Below, piece after piece: positions 5,149 to 12,398 of a DNA stretch of 12,398 nucleotides. The notes below the pieces were generated by a model. The model worked only from the letters and a program-made list of their open reading frames with translations, searched no databases and had not been told where the DNA came from. Made by a program: the position numbers and the translations under genes. This DNA comes from Chloroflexota bacterium (GTDB taxonomy: Bacteria > Chloroflexota > Dehalococcoidia > GIF9 > UBA5629). The stretch lies in the NCBI GenBank assembly GCA_026389695.1, contig JAPLHI010000208.1, positions 1 to 12,398 on the forward strand. The letters are read 5' to 3'. Position 1 is the first letter of the stretch; each line of letters starts with the position of its first letter.

Positions 5149-6864
5149 ATGAACGTTGTTGACGAAATAAAACAAAAAATCGACATTGTCGATATTGTTT
5201 CCCAATATACAAAGCTTCAGAAATCAGGGCGTAATTTTAAGGCGACCTGCCCTTTCCATGCCGAGAAAACCCCTTCATTTTTCGTTTTTCCTGATAAACA
5301 AAGCTGGCATTGCTTCGGTGCCTGTGGAACAGGTGGGGATGTCTTCGGCTTTGTTATGAAAAAGGAGGGGCTGGATTTCAGCCAAACCTTACGTTTACTG
5401 GCTGAAAAAGCCAACGTGACATTATCTTACCAGTCTGCCAAAACCACTAGCGAGGAACGCGATAAACAGAATAGGTTAATAAAAATAAATGAACTGACTG
5501 CCGAGTATTTTCATTACCTTCTATTACATTCGTCTGAAGCAGATGCCGCGAGGCAATATGCCCAAAAGCGTGGCCTGAATGATAAAACAATAGAAAGCTT
5601 TCAACTGGGTTATGCATCGCCCGGATGGGATAATTTGATCAATCACCTTATGAATTCAGGATATCATGAGGATGAACTTCTTTCAGCCGGTCTAATTATA
5701 TTACGTGATGCCGGCGGATATTATGATCGGTTCCGTAACAGGTTCATTTTTCCCATACGTGATATTCAGGGTAGTGTACTAGGGTGTGGCGGTCGCACGC
5801 TTGATGATTCATTGCCTAAATATATTAATTCGCCTCAGACCGTGCTCTTCGATAAAAGCAACGTTTTATATGGTATTGACAGGGCAAAGTCAGCTATTAG
5901 ACAGAAAGACTCGGTAGTAATAATGGAAGGTTACATGGATATAGTCACTGCCCACCAGTATGGGTTTGAAAATACTGTTGCGTCCATGGGCACTGCACTC
6001 ACCGAAAAGCAAATTTATGTTTTACGTAAATTATCGAAAAATATTGTTATTGCATTGGACGCAGACCAAGCTGGATTGGCAGCCACAGCCAGAAGTATCG
6101 TCACTATTGATGAACAAATTCCAAAAGAACACTGGATGCCCTGGGCGACACCTAAAACCTATAATGAACTAGTTAAGTATGAAATCCAGGTGGTTGAGAT
6201 TCGAGATGGTAAAGATCCAGATGAAATTATTAGAAAATCACCGGAACAATGGGCCAAGCTACTTGATGAGTCACAACCGATAATTGATTTTACATTAAAA
6301 AAAGAAATTGATAACTTAAATCCAACTAGTTCCCAAGATAAATCTGCAGTAGTTACAAAATTTTTACCAATTTTATCCCAAATTGATGACCCGGTTCGCC
6401 GCGCCCATTATGTTCAAAAACTCGCTCAGCTAATAAATATTGACGAGAGATTCCTTAAAGATGCATTATTCAATATACAGAATCAGGAACAACGGTATAA
6501 AAGAGCAAAAGGGTCCAAGATATCCAAAAGCCCATTTGATTTAACAGCTTCATCAAGATATCTGGAGGAGTATTGTCTGACGCTATTATTAAAATATCCG
6601 GATCTCAGGTCAGTTGGAATGAATTTATCCGCAAACTATTTTGAGCAATCAGAAAATAAGGATATATTGTTTAAATGGCAGCAGAATCCTGATATGAATT
6701 TTATTCAGGAAAATTTAGATCCGGCTTTACACGGATATTTCGATCACTTACTCCAATTTGATAAGCAATTCCCTCCTTCTTTGCGTGAGGATAAATACAT
6801 CAGCGTATCAGATTGTTGTGATGAACAAATTGCACAAAAACATGCTGATTTAGCCAGCAATTAA
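5149..6864 (+). CDS. dnaG: DNA primase
   Basis: This 571-residue protein makes the RNA primers for replication and works with the DnaB helicase. The N-terminal zinc finger (about 31-68) has ligands C34, H37, C55 and C59, with one extra residue in the last pair (C-F-G-A-C instead of C-x-G-C). The catalytic core holds FRNRFIFPIRDIQG (195-208) and GCGGRTLDD...PKYINSP. TOPRIM follows with E260-G-Y-M-D264 and the metal site D304-A-D306. An insert of about 20 residues with WMPWATPKTYNELVKY separates TOPRIM from DGKDPDEII. The C-terminal part (about 420-571) is divergent, as expected for the helicase-binding domain. The ATG at 5149 gives the expected M-x-V-V-D-E-I-K-x-K-I-D-I-V-D-I-V start but lacks a clear ribosome site. 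It is probably co-transcribed with dgt and sigA. Confidence 0.96.
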   Translation: MNVVDEIKQKIDIVDIVSQYTKLQKSGRNFKATCPFHAEKTPSFFVFPDKQSWHCFGACGTGGDVFGFVMKKEGLDFSQTLRLLAEKANVTLSYQSAKTTSEERDKQNRLIKINELTAEYFHYLLLHSSEADAARQYAQKRGLNDKTIESFQLGYASPGWDNLINHLMNSGYHEDELLSAGLIILRDAGGYYDRFRNRFIFPIRDIQGSVLGCGGRTLDDSLPKYINSPQTVLFDKSNVLYGIDRAKSAIRQKDSVVIMEGYMDIVTAHQYGFENTVASMGTALTEKQIYVLRKLSKNIVIALDADQAGLAATARSIVTIDEQIPKEHWMPWATPKTYNELVKYEIQVVEIRDGKDPDEIIRKSPEQWAKLLDESQPIIDFTLKKEIDNLNPTSSQDKSAVVTKFLPILSQIDDPVRRAHYVQKLAQLINIDERFLKDALFNIQNQEQRYKRAKGSKISKSPFDLTASSRYLEEYCLTLLLKYPDLRSVGMNLSANYFEQSENKDILFKWQQNPDMNFIQENLDPALHGYFDHLLQFDKQFPPSLREDKYISVSDCCDEQIAQKHADLASN

Positions 6865-6917
6865 AAGAAATTTTCAGAAAACGAAGGCGTTTCTTTGGCC
6901 GCACAAAGGGAGCTTAA

Positions 6918-8498
6918 ATGGTCAGATCTACAAAAAAGATAAAACCGCACTCAACTAAAGCTGACGATAAAAATCCTGTAAAGAAATTTGTTGCTGAAAC
7001 AAATGCCACAGGGCTGCCGGTAGATGGGTTTGAAGTTCCACCTGACCATTGGGACCGGCTGGAAGCCGAACCTGCGGTCCAGGGTGAAAAGGACCTCATA
7101 TCTTATGATATCGAAGAACCAACCGAGTTTGCAGAGGATGAATGGCTGGAAAAGCCGGAAACCGTAGAAAAACCGCTGGTTGAACTTGAAGTTGAGCTTG
7201 CCGAGCATGAAGCAATTGATGATCCTGTCAGGATGTATTTACATGAGATTGGTAAATATCCGCTGCTGAATGCCAAGCTCGAACGTGAACTGGCGAGCAA
7301 GATAGAGCCCTACAAATACATGGAAAATATCAAAGATCTTTTCAAAATAGCAGCGGGGCGGGCTCCTTCATTATCCGATTATATATTACAGATATTAAGA
7401 AATCTATGTATATGTGATCATGTTATAGACAAACTTTCCGAGCATTTGGATATACATCGAAAATCGAGTTTTAAAGAAAAAATATTGAATCACAAGTTGC
7501 ATCACGCCATTGATGATTTTATTAATCAGGAACTTGTAATTCAAATTGCCAAAGAACTCAATCTCGAGCCTCCTGAGATTGAAAAAAGGCTTGTCGATTA
7601 TTCCATATACGTCAGGATGATTAATCCGGAGATCTTCTCGATCATAGATGGCAATATTACATGGGACAAATTTAAACAGCTGGCAAATAAAGGATTTGAT
7701 GCAAAATTATTAGCAAAATTGGAGTCTATGAATCATCAGTTTCTGATGAAATTCGAACAGATAGATAAAGAGGGCAAAGAAGCTAGTAAACAATTGACGG
7801 TGTCAAACTTGCGCCTCGTAGTCAGTGTTGCTAAAAAGTATGTTGGGCATGGCATGCCACTCCTTGATTTGATCCAGGAGGGTAATATAGGACTGGTCCG
7901 AGCAGTGGAAAAATTTGAATACCGGAAAGGTTACAAGTTCAGCACTTATGCAACTTGGTGGATCAGGCAGGCCATAACACGCGCCATTGCCGACCAGGCA
8001 CGAACTATTCGTATTCCGGTGCATATGGTCGAGACCATCAACAGGCTGTTAAAAGTCAACCGCAAATTATCTCAGGAATTCGGACGGGAACCGAGCTGCG
8101 AGGAAATTGGGCATGGTATGGAGATCTCCGCTGAAAAGGTTAGAGAGATCATGAAGCTCTCCCAGGTACCCATCTCTTTGGAAATGCCGATAGGTGAAGA
8201 GGAAGACAGTCACCTGGGAGATTTTATTGAAGATCGAGCGACTTTGCCCCCTGCGGATGCCGCTTCGCGCGAGTTATTAAAAGCTCAACTTGATAAAGTA
8301 CTTAGCGAACTCACTGATAGGGAAAGAAAGGTTTTGCTTTTGAGGTTCGGCCTTGAGGATGGCCGGGCTCGAACACTTGAGGAAGTTGGTAAAGAATTCA
8401 ATGTTACCCGTGAAAGAATTCGGCAGATAGAAGCTAAGGCTTTGCGCAAATTGAGACATCCAAGTCGAAGTCGTAAATTAAAAGACTACCTTGAATAA
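6918..8498 (+). CDS. rpoD: Primary RNA polymerase sigma factor (group 1, sigma-70)
   Basis: This 526-residue protein is the housekeeping sigma factor that directs RNA polymerase to -10/-35 promoters. The first 98 residues are acidic and low in conservation, in place of a classical region 1.1. Region 1.2 is DDPVRMYLHEIGKYPLL (101-117). A non-conserved helical insert of about 160 residues (130-290) precedes region 2: SNLRLVVSVAKKYV (296-309), the core-binding DLIQEGNIGLVRAVEKFEY, and the -10 reading FSTYATWWIRQAITRAI (341-357). Region 3 runs about 370-445. Region 4 has the -35 helix-turn-helix with VTRERIRQIEAKALRKLRHP (496-515). AAAGGGAG at 6905-6912, 5 bases before the ATG, fixes the start. 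It lies 53 bases after dnaG, the classic primase-sigma arrangement. The name sigA is equally usual. Confidence 0.97.
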   Translation: MVRSTKKIKPHSTKADDKNPVKKFVAETNATGLPVDGFEVPPDHWDRLEAEPAVQGEKDLISYDIEEPTEFAEDEWLEKPETVEKPLVELEVELAEHEAIDDPVRMYLHEIGKYPLLNAKLERELASKIEPYKYMENIKDLFKIAAGRAPSLSDYILQILRNLCICDHVIDKLSEHLDIHRKSSFKEKILNHKLHHAIDDFINQELVIQIAKELNLEPPEIEKRLVDYSIYVRMINPEIFSIIDGNITWDKFKQLANKGFDAKLLAKLESMNHQFLMKFEQIDKEGKEASKQLTVSNLRLVVSVAKKYVGHGMPLLDLIQEGNIGLVRAVEKFEYRKGYKFSTYATWWIRQAITRAIADQARTIRIPVHMVETINRLLKVNRKLSQEFGREPSCEEIGHGMEISAEKVREIMKLSQVPISLEMPIGEEEDSHLGDFIEDRATLPPADAASRELLKAQLDKVLSELTDRERKVLLLRFGLEDGRARTLEEVGKEFNVTRERIRQIEAKALRKLRHPSRSRKLKDYLE

Positions 8499-8531
8499 TT
8501 ATTTGTTCGGCATATATTAAGGAGGAATTTC

Positions 8532-9140
8532 ATGAAAATCCTTCAGGGATTTTTAATGGTAATGGGGGTGATAGCAATTCTGGCTATCATAGCCTTAATC
8601 ATTGGGTATATACTCGCTTTTCTTACACCAGATATACGGTCAAATATGAGACCCGCTTTTCCAACACAGGAAGCTATTGACAGTCTAAACCAGAAAATTA
8701 ATGATTTGAAGAAAGGCGTTGCAGCTGCTGAAAGCACCAAGACGCAGAAAAATGTTGACCTTACAATTACCGAAGACGAGATTAATTCCGCACTTAGTTT
8801 GATGCTCGCCGAGGGAAGTATACCAGCCAAAGAAATCCTGGTGAATTTTAATGAAGGTTATTCGCTCACGTATACATCCTGGAATGTTCCTGGCTTACCT
8901 TTAAAAACGGGAATCCTTGGACAGGTTGAGGTCGAGAATGGCAAACCCAAAATTATTGTCAGGGACTTTTTTCTGGGGAAGCTACCCGTCCCTGATGGCA
9001 TTGATCGTGCTGTAGAAAACCTGGCAAATATAGTGATCAAATTGAATATACCATTAGAAGAATTAAAACTCGATATTAAGGATGTCACAGTAGGTGAAGG
9101 ACAGATCAGGATATCCGGTGTAACTAAAACAACCAAATAA
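8532..9140 (+). CDS. Membrane-anchored protein of unknown function (YpmS/DUF2140-like?)
   Basis: I do not recognise this 202-residue protein with certainty. It has one strong N-terminal transmembrane segment (about 6-31) without a cleavage or lipobox signal, a short charged helix (46-68), then an exported domain starting V-D-L-T-I-T-E-D-E-I-N-S-A-L (75-88). The remainder reads as alternating beta strands, with V-N-F-N-E-G-Y-S-L-T-Y, an N-G-K-P-K-I-I-V strand, F-L-G-K-L-P-V-P, and a closing V-G-E-G-Q-I-R-I-S-G. This order recalls YpmS (DUF2140) and related extracytoplasmic lipid-binding-type domains, but that is an impression from pattern, not a proven match. The ATG has a perfect AAGGAGG at 8519-8525 (6-base spacer), the best ribosome site in the window. 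It follows sigA by 33 bases and may be co-transcribed. Confidence 0.85.
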   Translation: MKILQGFLMVMGVIAILAIIALIIGYILAFLTPDIRSNMRPAFPTQEAIDSLNQKINDLKKGVAAAESTKTQKNVDLTITEDEINSALSLMLAEGSIPAKEILVNFNEGYSLTYTSWNVPGLPLKTGILGQVEVENGKPKIIVRDFFLGKLPVPDGIDRAVENLANIVIKLNIPLEELKLDIKDVTVGEGQIRISGVTKTTK

Positions 9141-9148
9141 TGATTGTG

Positions 9149-10480
9149 TTAATGCCCTATCATATCAGCAAAATGGCGGGGCATCTTGCCTTTAGCGATT
9201 AATTTAGTCATTTTTTGGATATTATAAAATTGATTTAGCAATTGGTTTACTTCGCTGAGTGTTGTGCCGCTGCCTTTTGCTATCCTGCGTTTACGGCTTC
9301 CATTGATTATATCCGGATTTCGTCTTTCCTCGGAAGTCATCGAAAGAATAATTGCTTCCACCCTCTTTATCCTATTAAGGCTTTCTTTGTCCGAAATACC
9401 CTTTGTCATCTTTGAAAAACCCGGAATCATCTCAACTAGTTGACTGAAGCTCCCCATTTTGTTTATTTGACGTAGTTGCCCTAGAAGGTCTGCAAGATCG
9501 AATTCTGATTTGCGTATTTTAGTTTCGAGCTGTTCCATCTGTTTCTTATCAAATGTTTTTTCAGCCTTCTCAATCAACGTCAATACGTCACCCATTCCAA
9601 GGATTCGCGAAGCCAGTCTGTCCGGGTAAAAAGCTTCGAGTGCATTGGTTTTTTCCCCTATACCAATAAATTTGATAGGGATTCCGGTAACTGACTTAAT
9701 TGAAAGAGCGGCGCCACCCCTGGCATCACCATCCAACTTGGTAAGAATTAAACCTGTTAATCCCAAGGTTTTATTAAATTCATCGGATATCATCACTGCA
9801 TCCTGACCAGTCATCGCGTCAGCCACTAGCAGTATTTCTACCGGAGTCACTTTATTCTTGATAGCAACCAGTTCATCCATTAAGGTTTCGTCAATGTGCA
9901 GGCGTCCCTGTGTATCTATAATAACCCATGTAGAGGCTAATTCATCTGCCTTTTTGATGGCATTACTACAAATTTGTATTGGATCTGATTTAATATCCTC
10001 CGAATATACCGGAATATCCAGTTGCTCGCCCAAAACTTTAAGCTGGTCAACGGCCGCAGGTCGGCGTGTATCTGCCGCAACCAGAAGTACTCTGTGATTC
10101 GATTGTTTCAAATATGCACCAAGCTTGGCGGCTGTAGTCGTTTTTCCCGCTCCCTGCAAACCTACTAACATTATTATTGATGGTGGATGTGCAGCAGTCT
10201 TTAGCCGCGATGCTTCGTTTCCCAGAATGTTAATGAGCTCTTCATTGACTATTTTTACTATCTGATGCACCGGAGTAAGGCTTTCGAGTATTTTTGTATC
10301 CAGAGCCTTTTCTCTTACGCCGGCCAGGAAACTTTTAACAACCTTAAAATTAACGTCAGCTTCCAGAAGTGCTAAACGTATCTGTCGCAGAGCATCGTCT
10401 ATCTCTTTTTCACTGAGCCTGCCTTTATTACCAAGGTTGCTGAAAATTTTACTTAGCTTCTCAGTTAGAATTTCAAACAT
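9149..10480 (-). CDS. ffh: Signal recognition particle GTPase Ffh
   Basis: This 443-residue protein is the SRP54 homologue that binds signal sequences on nascent chains together with SRP RNA and delivers ribosomes to FtsY at the membrane. The N domain covers about 1-90 (R-Q-I-R-L-A-L-L-E-A-D-V-N). The G domain has G1 GLQGAGKTTT (107-116), A-A-D-T-R-R-P-A-A-V-D-Q-L, a G3 motif D189-T-Q-G-R193 where DTAGR is usual, and G4 TKLDGDARGG (247-256), closing with G-I-G-E-K. The M domain (about 315-443) has MIPGFSKM and the RNA-binding SRKRRIAKGSGTTLSEVNQL (395-414) ending in M-P-R-H-F. Length is normal. The ATG at 10480 is preceded by TATAAT so closely that the leader would be about five bases. It converges on the unknown plus-strand gene. 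Confidence 0.97.
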   Translation of the reverse strand: MFEILTEKLSKIFSNLGNKGRLSEKEIDDALRQIRLALLEADVNFKVVKSFLAGVREKALDTKILESLTPVHQIVKIVNEELINILGNEASRLKTAAHPPSIIMLVGLQGAGKTTTAAKLGAYLKQSNHRVLLVAADTRRPAAVDQLKVLGEQLDIPVYSEDIKSDPIQICSNAIKKADELASTWVIIDTQGRLHIDETLMDELVAIKNKVTPVEILLVADAMTGQDAVMISDEFNKTLGLTGLILTKLDGDARGGAALSIKSVTGIPIKFIGIGEKTNALEAFYPDRLASRILGMGDVLTLIEKAEKTFDKKQMEQLETKIRKSEFDLADLLGQLRQINKMGSFSQLVEMIPGFSKMTKGISDKESLNRIKRVEAIILSMTSEERRNPDIINGSRKRRIAKGSGTTLSEVNQLLNQFYNIQKMTKLIAKGKMPRHFADMIGH

Positions 10481-10491
10481 ATTAATACTCG

Positions 10492-10497
10492 ATTATA
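10492..10497 (-). promoter_or_regulatory. Putative -10 element of ffh
   Basis: A perfect TATAAT on the minus strand ends 11 bases before the ffh ATG. It would place the transcript start near 10485 and make the mRNA almost leaderless. No good -35 or TG extension is visible upstream, so the call rests on the -10 alone. Confidence 0.35.
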
Positions 10498-10641
10498 TTT
10501 TAGTAATACATTCATATTGTGATTGGTGTGGTAAAATATGATCGCAAGGATCAGTTATCGTTATACTTTGTGTTATACCAGAATTAATACTGCTAAAATA
10601 TAGAATAGCATATTTCTTTATTATTAACCTCTTCTCATTTT

Positions 10642-10655
10642 CGAATAATTGTTCG
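10642..10655. promoter_or_regulatory. Putative LexA (SOS) box upstream of sbcC
   Basis: CGAATAATTGTTCG is a 14-base near-palindrome (six of seven base pairs) that matches the Bacillus-type LexA consensus CGAACRNRYGTTYG at 12 of 14 positions. It lies 19 bases before the TTG start of an SbcC-type DNA-repair gene, where a repressor would block transcription. The lexA gene of this organism is not in view, and its box type is assumed. Confidence 0.4.
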
Positions 10656-10660
10656 CATTT

Positions 10661-10665
10661 GGGAG
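10661..10665 (+). promoter_or_regulatory. Shine-Dalgarno of the SbcC-type gene
   Basis: GGGAG lies 9 bases before the TTG at 10675 and supports that start. A nearer ATG at 10670 is in another frame and stops after two codons. Confidence 0.65.
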
Positions 10666-10674
10666 ATTGATGAG

Positions 10675-12398
10675 TTGATTCCTACCAAACTGACCCTCAG
10701 GAACTTCATGTGCTATAGGGGGAGTGTACCTCCGCTTCATTTTGATGGAATTCATGTTGCCTGCCTCTGTGGAGATAATGGAAGCGGTAAATCCGCCATA
10801 TTCGATGCAATAACCTGGGCTTTGTGGGGTAAATCCCGTGCCAAGTCCGACGACGATCTTATTTGTCTTGGTCAGAATGAAATGGAGGTAGAACTGGAAT
10901 TTAATACAAATGGTTTGCTTTATCGTATTATCCGCAAACATATAAGATCAACCTACTCACGATCAGGGCAACCTATGCTTGAATTGCAGGTAAAAAATAA
11001 CGGTAACTATAAATCCATAACAGAGCAGAATCGCACTGAAACCCAGCACAAAATAATCGGACTGCTCCACCTTGATTATCAAACTTTCATTAATAGCGCC
11101 ATGCTACTGCAGGGAAGATCCAACGAGTTTACTACTAAAAGGCCTTCTGAACGCAAGGAAATTCTTGCCGACATCTTAGATCTCTCCTTTTATGAAGGAC
11201 TTGAGAAAGAAGCCAAACAAGTCTCGGAAAAAAGAAAATTTGAAGAAGACAATATTCAAATTGAAATAAATATGCTCGCATCTAAAATAAGCAGGAAAGT
11301 CGAGTATGAGGAAGATCTGACCACTGTTATTAATGAAATCAACAATATGGAAAAAACCATTGCCTCATTGGATAGCGAGATCTCGTCCCTCCGACAACAA
11401 AAAGATGCCTTGCTTATCAAGCAAAAACAGCTTGCACTGTATCAAGAACAGCTCCTAAACTTCCAACAAGACCTTGAAAAATGGCGACAACGTTTGATTG
11501 ACCATACCAATAACATTGAGAATTTTAATAAAGTTCTCAGTAAGAAGGAGACAGTTCAGGAAAAATATTTAGAATACTTGAACGTCGTCGCCGCCGATGA
11601 GCAGATGAATAGTAGATTGAAACAACTACTTAATATTCTTGAACAAAAAGGAAAGCTGGAGAAACTAATAACGGCGGTAATGAATACATTTAATAGTGAA
11701 CGTAAACTTCTCCAGAGCCAAATAGCAGACCTGGAGGCAAAACATAACAAACTCTATCAGCTACAGGAAGCATTGTCCGGATTGTTGAATCAACAGGGGG
11801 ATGTTGAGAATCAGGAAAAAATTTTGGGAAACAAAGGGAAGCTAATTAATGAATTGACAGCTTCGATTAGTTCCACGGCAGCGTCAAACAATCAGCTATC
11901 GCAGGCAATTGAAGACCTAAAAACAAAGATCGCGATGATATCGCACGCCGACGCCAAGTGCCCGCTCTGCGAAACGGAGCTGGGGCCGGAAGGACGTGCC
12001 CGAATTGATAAAAAACTAAGCGCCGAAATGCAGCAAAATATCACACAGCACGCCAAGAATCTGGATATTATTTCACGTAACCGGGCGGAGTTGTCCGCAC
12101 TGGAAAAAGATCTAAAACAAAAGGAATCGGCCATAAAGGCCGAAGGCGATAAATTAAAGCGATTGATAGCAGTTACCGAAAAGGAGATATCTGAAGCAAA
12201 GGAAGCAGGCGACCAATTATCCCCAAAAAAGCTGAGGCTACGCCAACTTGATGATGATATCAAGAATAGTAATTATGCTCCGGACGAACAACAAATGCTT
12301 AAGGCGTTGAAAGAGCAACAAAGAGAGCTTGGCTACGAAAAAGACAGCCATGAACAGTTAAAAAGGAAGAGGGCGGAATTGCAGCCATTTGAGAAATT
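10675..12398 (+). CDS. sbcC: SbcC/Rad50-type ATPase with zinc hook, C-terminus cut by window edge
   Basis: The frame is open from a TTG at 10675 to the right edge, giving 574 residues of the N-terminal half of an SbcC/Rad50 protein. This ATPase partners the SbcD/Mre11 nuclease and processes DNA ends, hairpins and blocked breaks. Seen: T-L-R-N-F-M-C-Y (7-14), Walker A GDNGSGKS (33-40), F-D-A-I-T-W-A-L-W-G-K, and the Q-loop region SAMLLQGRSNEF (141-152). A long charged coiled coil follows (about 170-420), then the zinc hook CPLC (429-432) and the start of the returning coil. Signature, Walker B and the D-loop should lie beyond the window. The start is supported by GGGAG; the expected M-I-P-x-x-L-x-x-x-N-F begins there. 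No sbcD lies upstream. A general Rad50-like SMC ATPase name is an equally safe label. Confidence 0.92.
   Translation, partial: MIPTKLTLRNFMCYRGSVPPLHFDGIHVACLCGDNGSGKSAIFDAITWALWGKSRAKSDDDLICLGQNEMEVELEFNTNGLLYRIIRKHIRSTYSRSGQPMLELQVKNNGNYKSITEQNRTETQHKIIGLLHLDYQTFINSAMLLQGRSNEFTTKRPSERKEILADILDLSFYEGLEKEAKQVSEKRKFEEDNIQIEINMLASKISRKVEYEEDLTTVINEINNMEKTIASLDSEISSLRQQKDALLIKQKQLALYQEQLLNFQQDLEKWRQRLIDHTNNIENFNKVLSKKETVQEKYLEYLNVVAADEQMNSRLKQLLNILEQKGKLEKLITAVMNTFNSERKLLQSQIADLEAKHNKLYQLQEALSGLLNQQGDVENQEKILGNKGKLINELTASISSTAASNNQLSQAIEDLKTKIAMISHADAKCPLCETELGPEGRARIDKKLSAEMQQNITQHAKNLDIISRNRAELSALEKDLKQKESAIKAEGDKLKRLIAVTEKEISEAKEAGDQLSPKKLRLRQLDDDIKNSNYAPDEQQMLKALKEQQRELGYEKDSHEQLKRKRAELQPFEK

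Larger units (their letters stand above)
10481..10674. other. Divergent intergenic region ffh/sbcC
   Basis: This 194-base AT-rich gap is the longest non-coding stretch in the window. It holds the ffh -10, a possible extended -10 on the plus strand (TGGTAAAAT, 10529-10537), small inverted repeats TGATC-N5-GATCA (10539-10553) and TGCTA-N10-TAGCA (10591-10610), a direct repeat of GTTATAC (10560-10566 and 10572-10578), and the LexA-like palindrome at 10642-10655. No RNA gene or intrinsic terminator was recognised. Confidence 0.5.

Noticed and set aside
6864..6896. Inverted repeat AAAGAAA / TTTCTTT between dnaG and sigA
   Set aside because: The arms are low-complexity, the loop is 19 bases, and there is no following T-run, so it is probably chance and not a terminator.
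10529..10537. Extended -10 (TGGTAAAAT) as the sbcC promoter
   Set aside because: No -35 is seen and it would give a leader of about 130 bases; mentioned only in the intergenic entry.
10624..10941. Open frame of 105 codons on the minus strand
   Set aside because: It overlaps the sbcC start and Walker A region antisense, with no ribosome site and no family pattern.
11892..12263. Open frame of 123 codons on the minus strand
   Set aside because: It lies wholly inside the sbcC coiled-coil region; its Ser/Phe-rich translation is the reverse reading of Glu/Lys-rich codons.
1..12398. Search for CRISPR arrays, insertion sequences, attachment sites, tRNA or rRNA genes and toxin-antitoxin or defence systems
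   Set aside because: No regularly spaced repeats, transposase motifs, tRNA-like clover leaf, or defence domains were found; SbcC is a standard repair protein and there is no phage or island context.

Overview
The window looks like a chromosomal housekeeping segment from a low-to-mid GC bacterium, most likely a Chloroflexota member near Dehalococcoidia. That placement is inference from protein style: an S18 with a Cys/His metal site, a DnaG zinc finger written CFGACG, an orthodox long group 1 sigma factor, and dgt next to dnaG and sigA. No mobile element, CRISPR array, tRNA or rRNA gene was seen.

Region 1 (1-2743, minus strand) is one tightly packed transcription unit read right to left: rpsF, ssb, rpsR, rpmH, rnpA, yidD and then a PQQ-type beta-propeller lipoprotein that runs off the left edge. 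It joins the S6/SSB/S18 cluster to the L34/RNase P protein/YidD cluster. rpmH is only 46 codons and starts with TTG, so it is easily missed. A strong extended -10 promoter lies just upstream of rpsF.

Region 2 (2827-3981, plus) is the ribosome-associated GTPase/ATPase ychF, divergent from rpsF, with its own promoter whose -10 is covered by a small inverted repeat.

Region 3 (about 4017-9140, plus) is a macromolecular-synthesis cluster: a dNTP triphosphohydrolase (dgt family), DNA primase (dnaG), the primary sigma factor (rpoD/sigA), and a membrane-anchored protein of unknown function. It links nucleotide pool control, replication priming and transcription initiation.

Region 4 (9149-10480, minus) is ffh, the SRP GTPase, convergent with the unknown gene with only 8 bases between stop codons.

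Region 5 (10675-12398, plus) is the 5' part of an SbcC/Rad50-type ATPase with Walker A, Q-loop and CPLC zinc hook, cut by the right edge. The 194-base gap between ffh and this gene holds a palindrome resembling a Gram-positive-type LexA box just before the start codon. Genes here are ordinary core genes. The items most worth checking are this putative SOS box, the lipoprotein ending the ribosomal operon, the unknown protein after sigA, and the ychF promoter palindrome.
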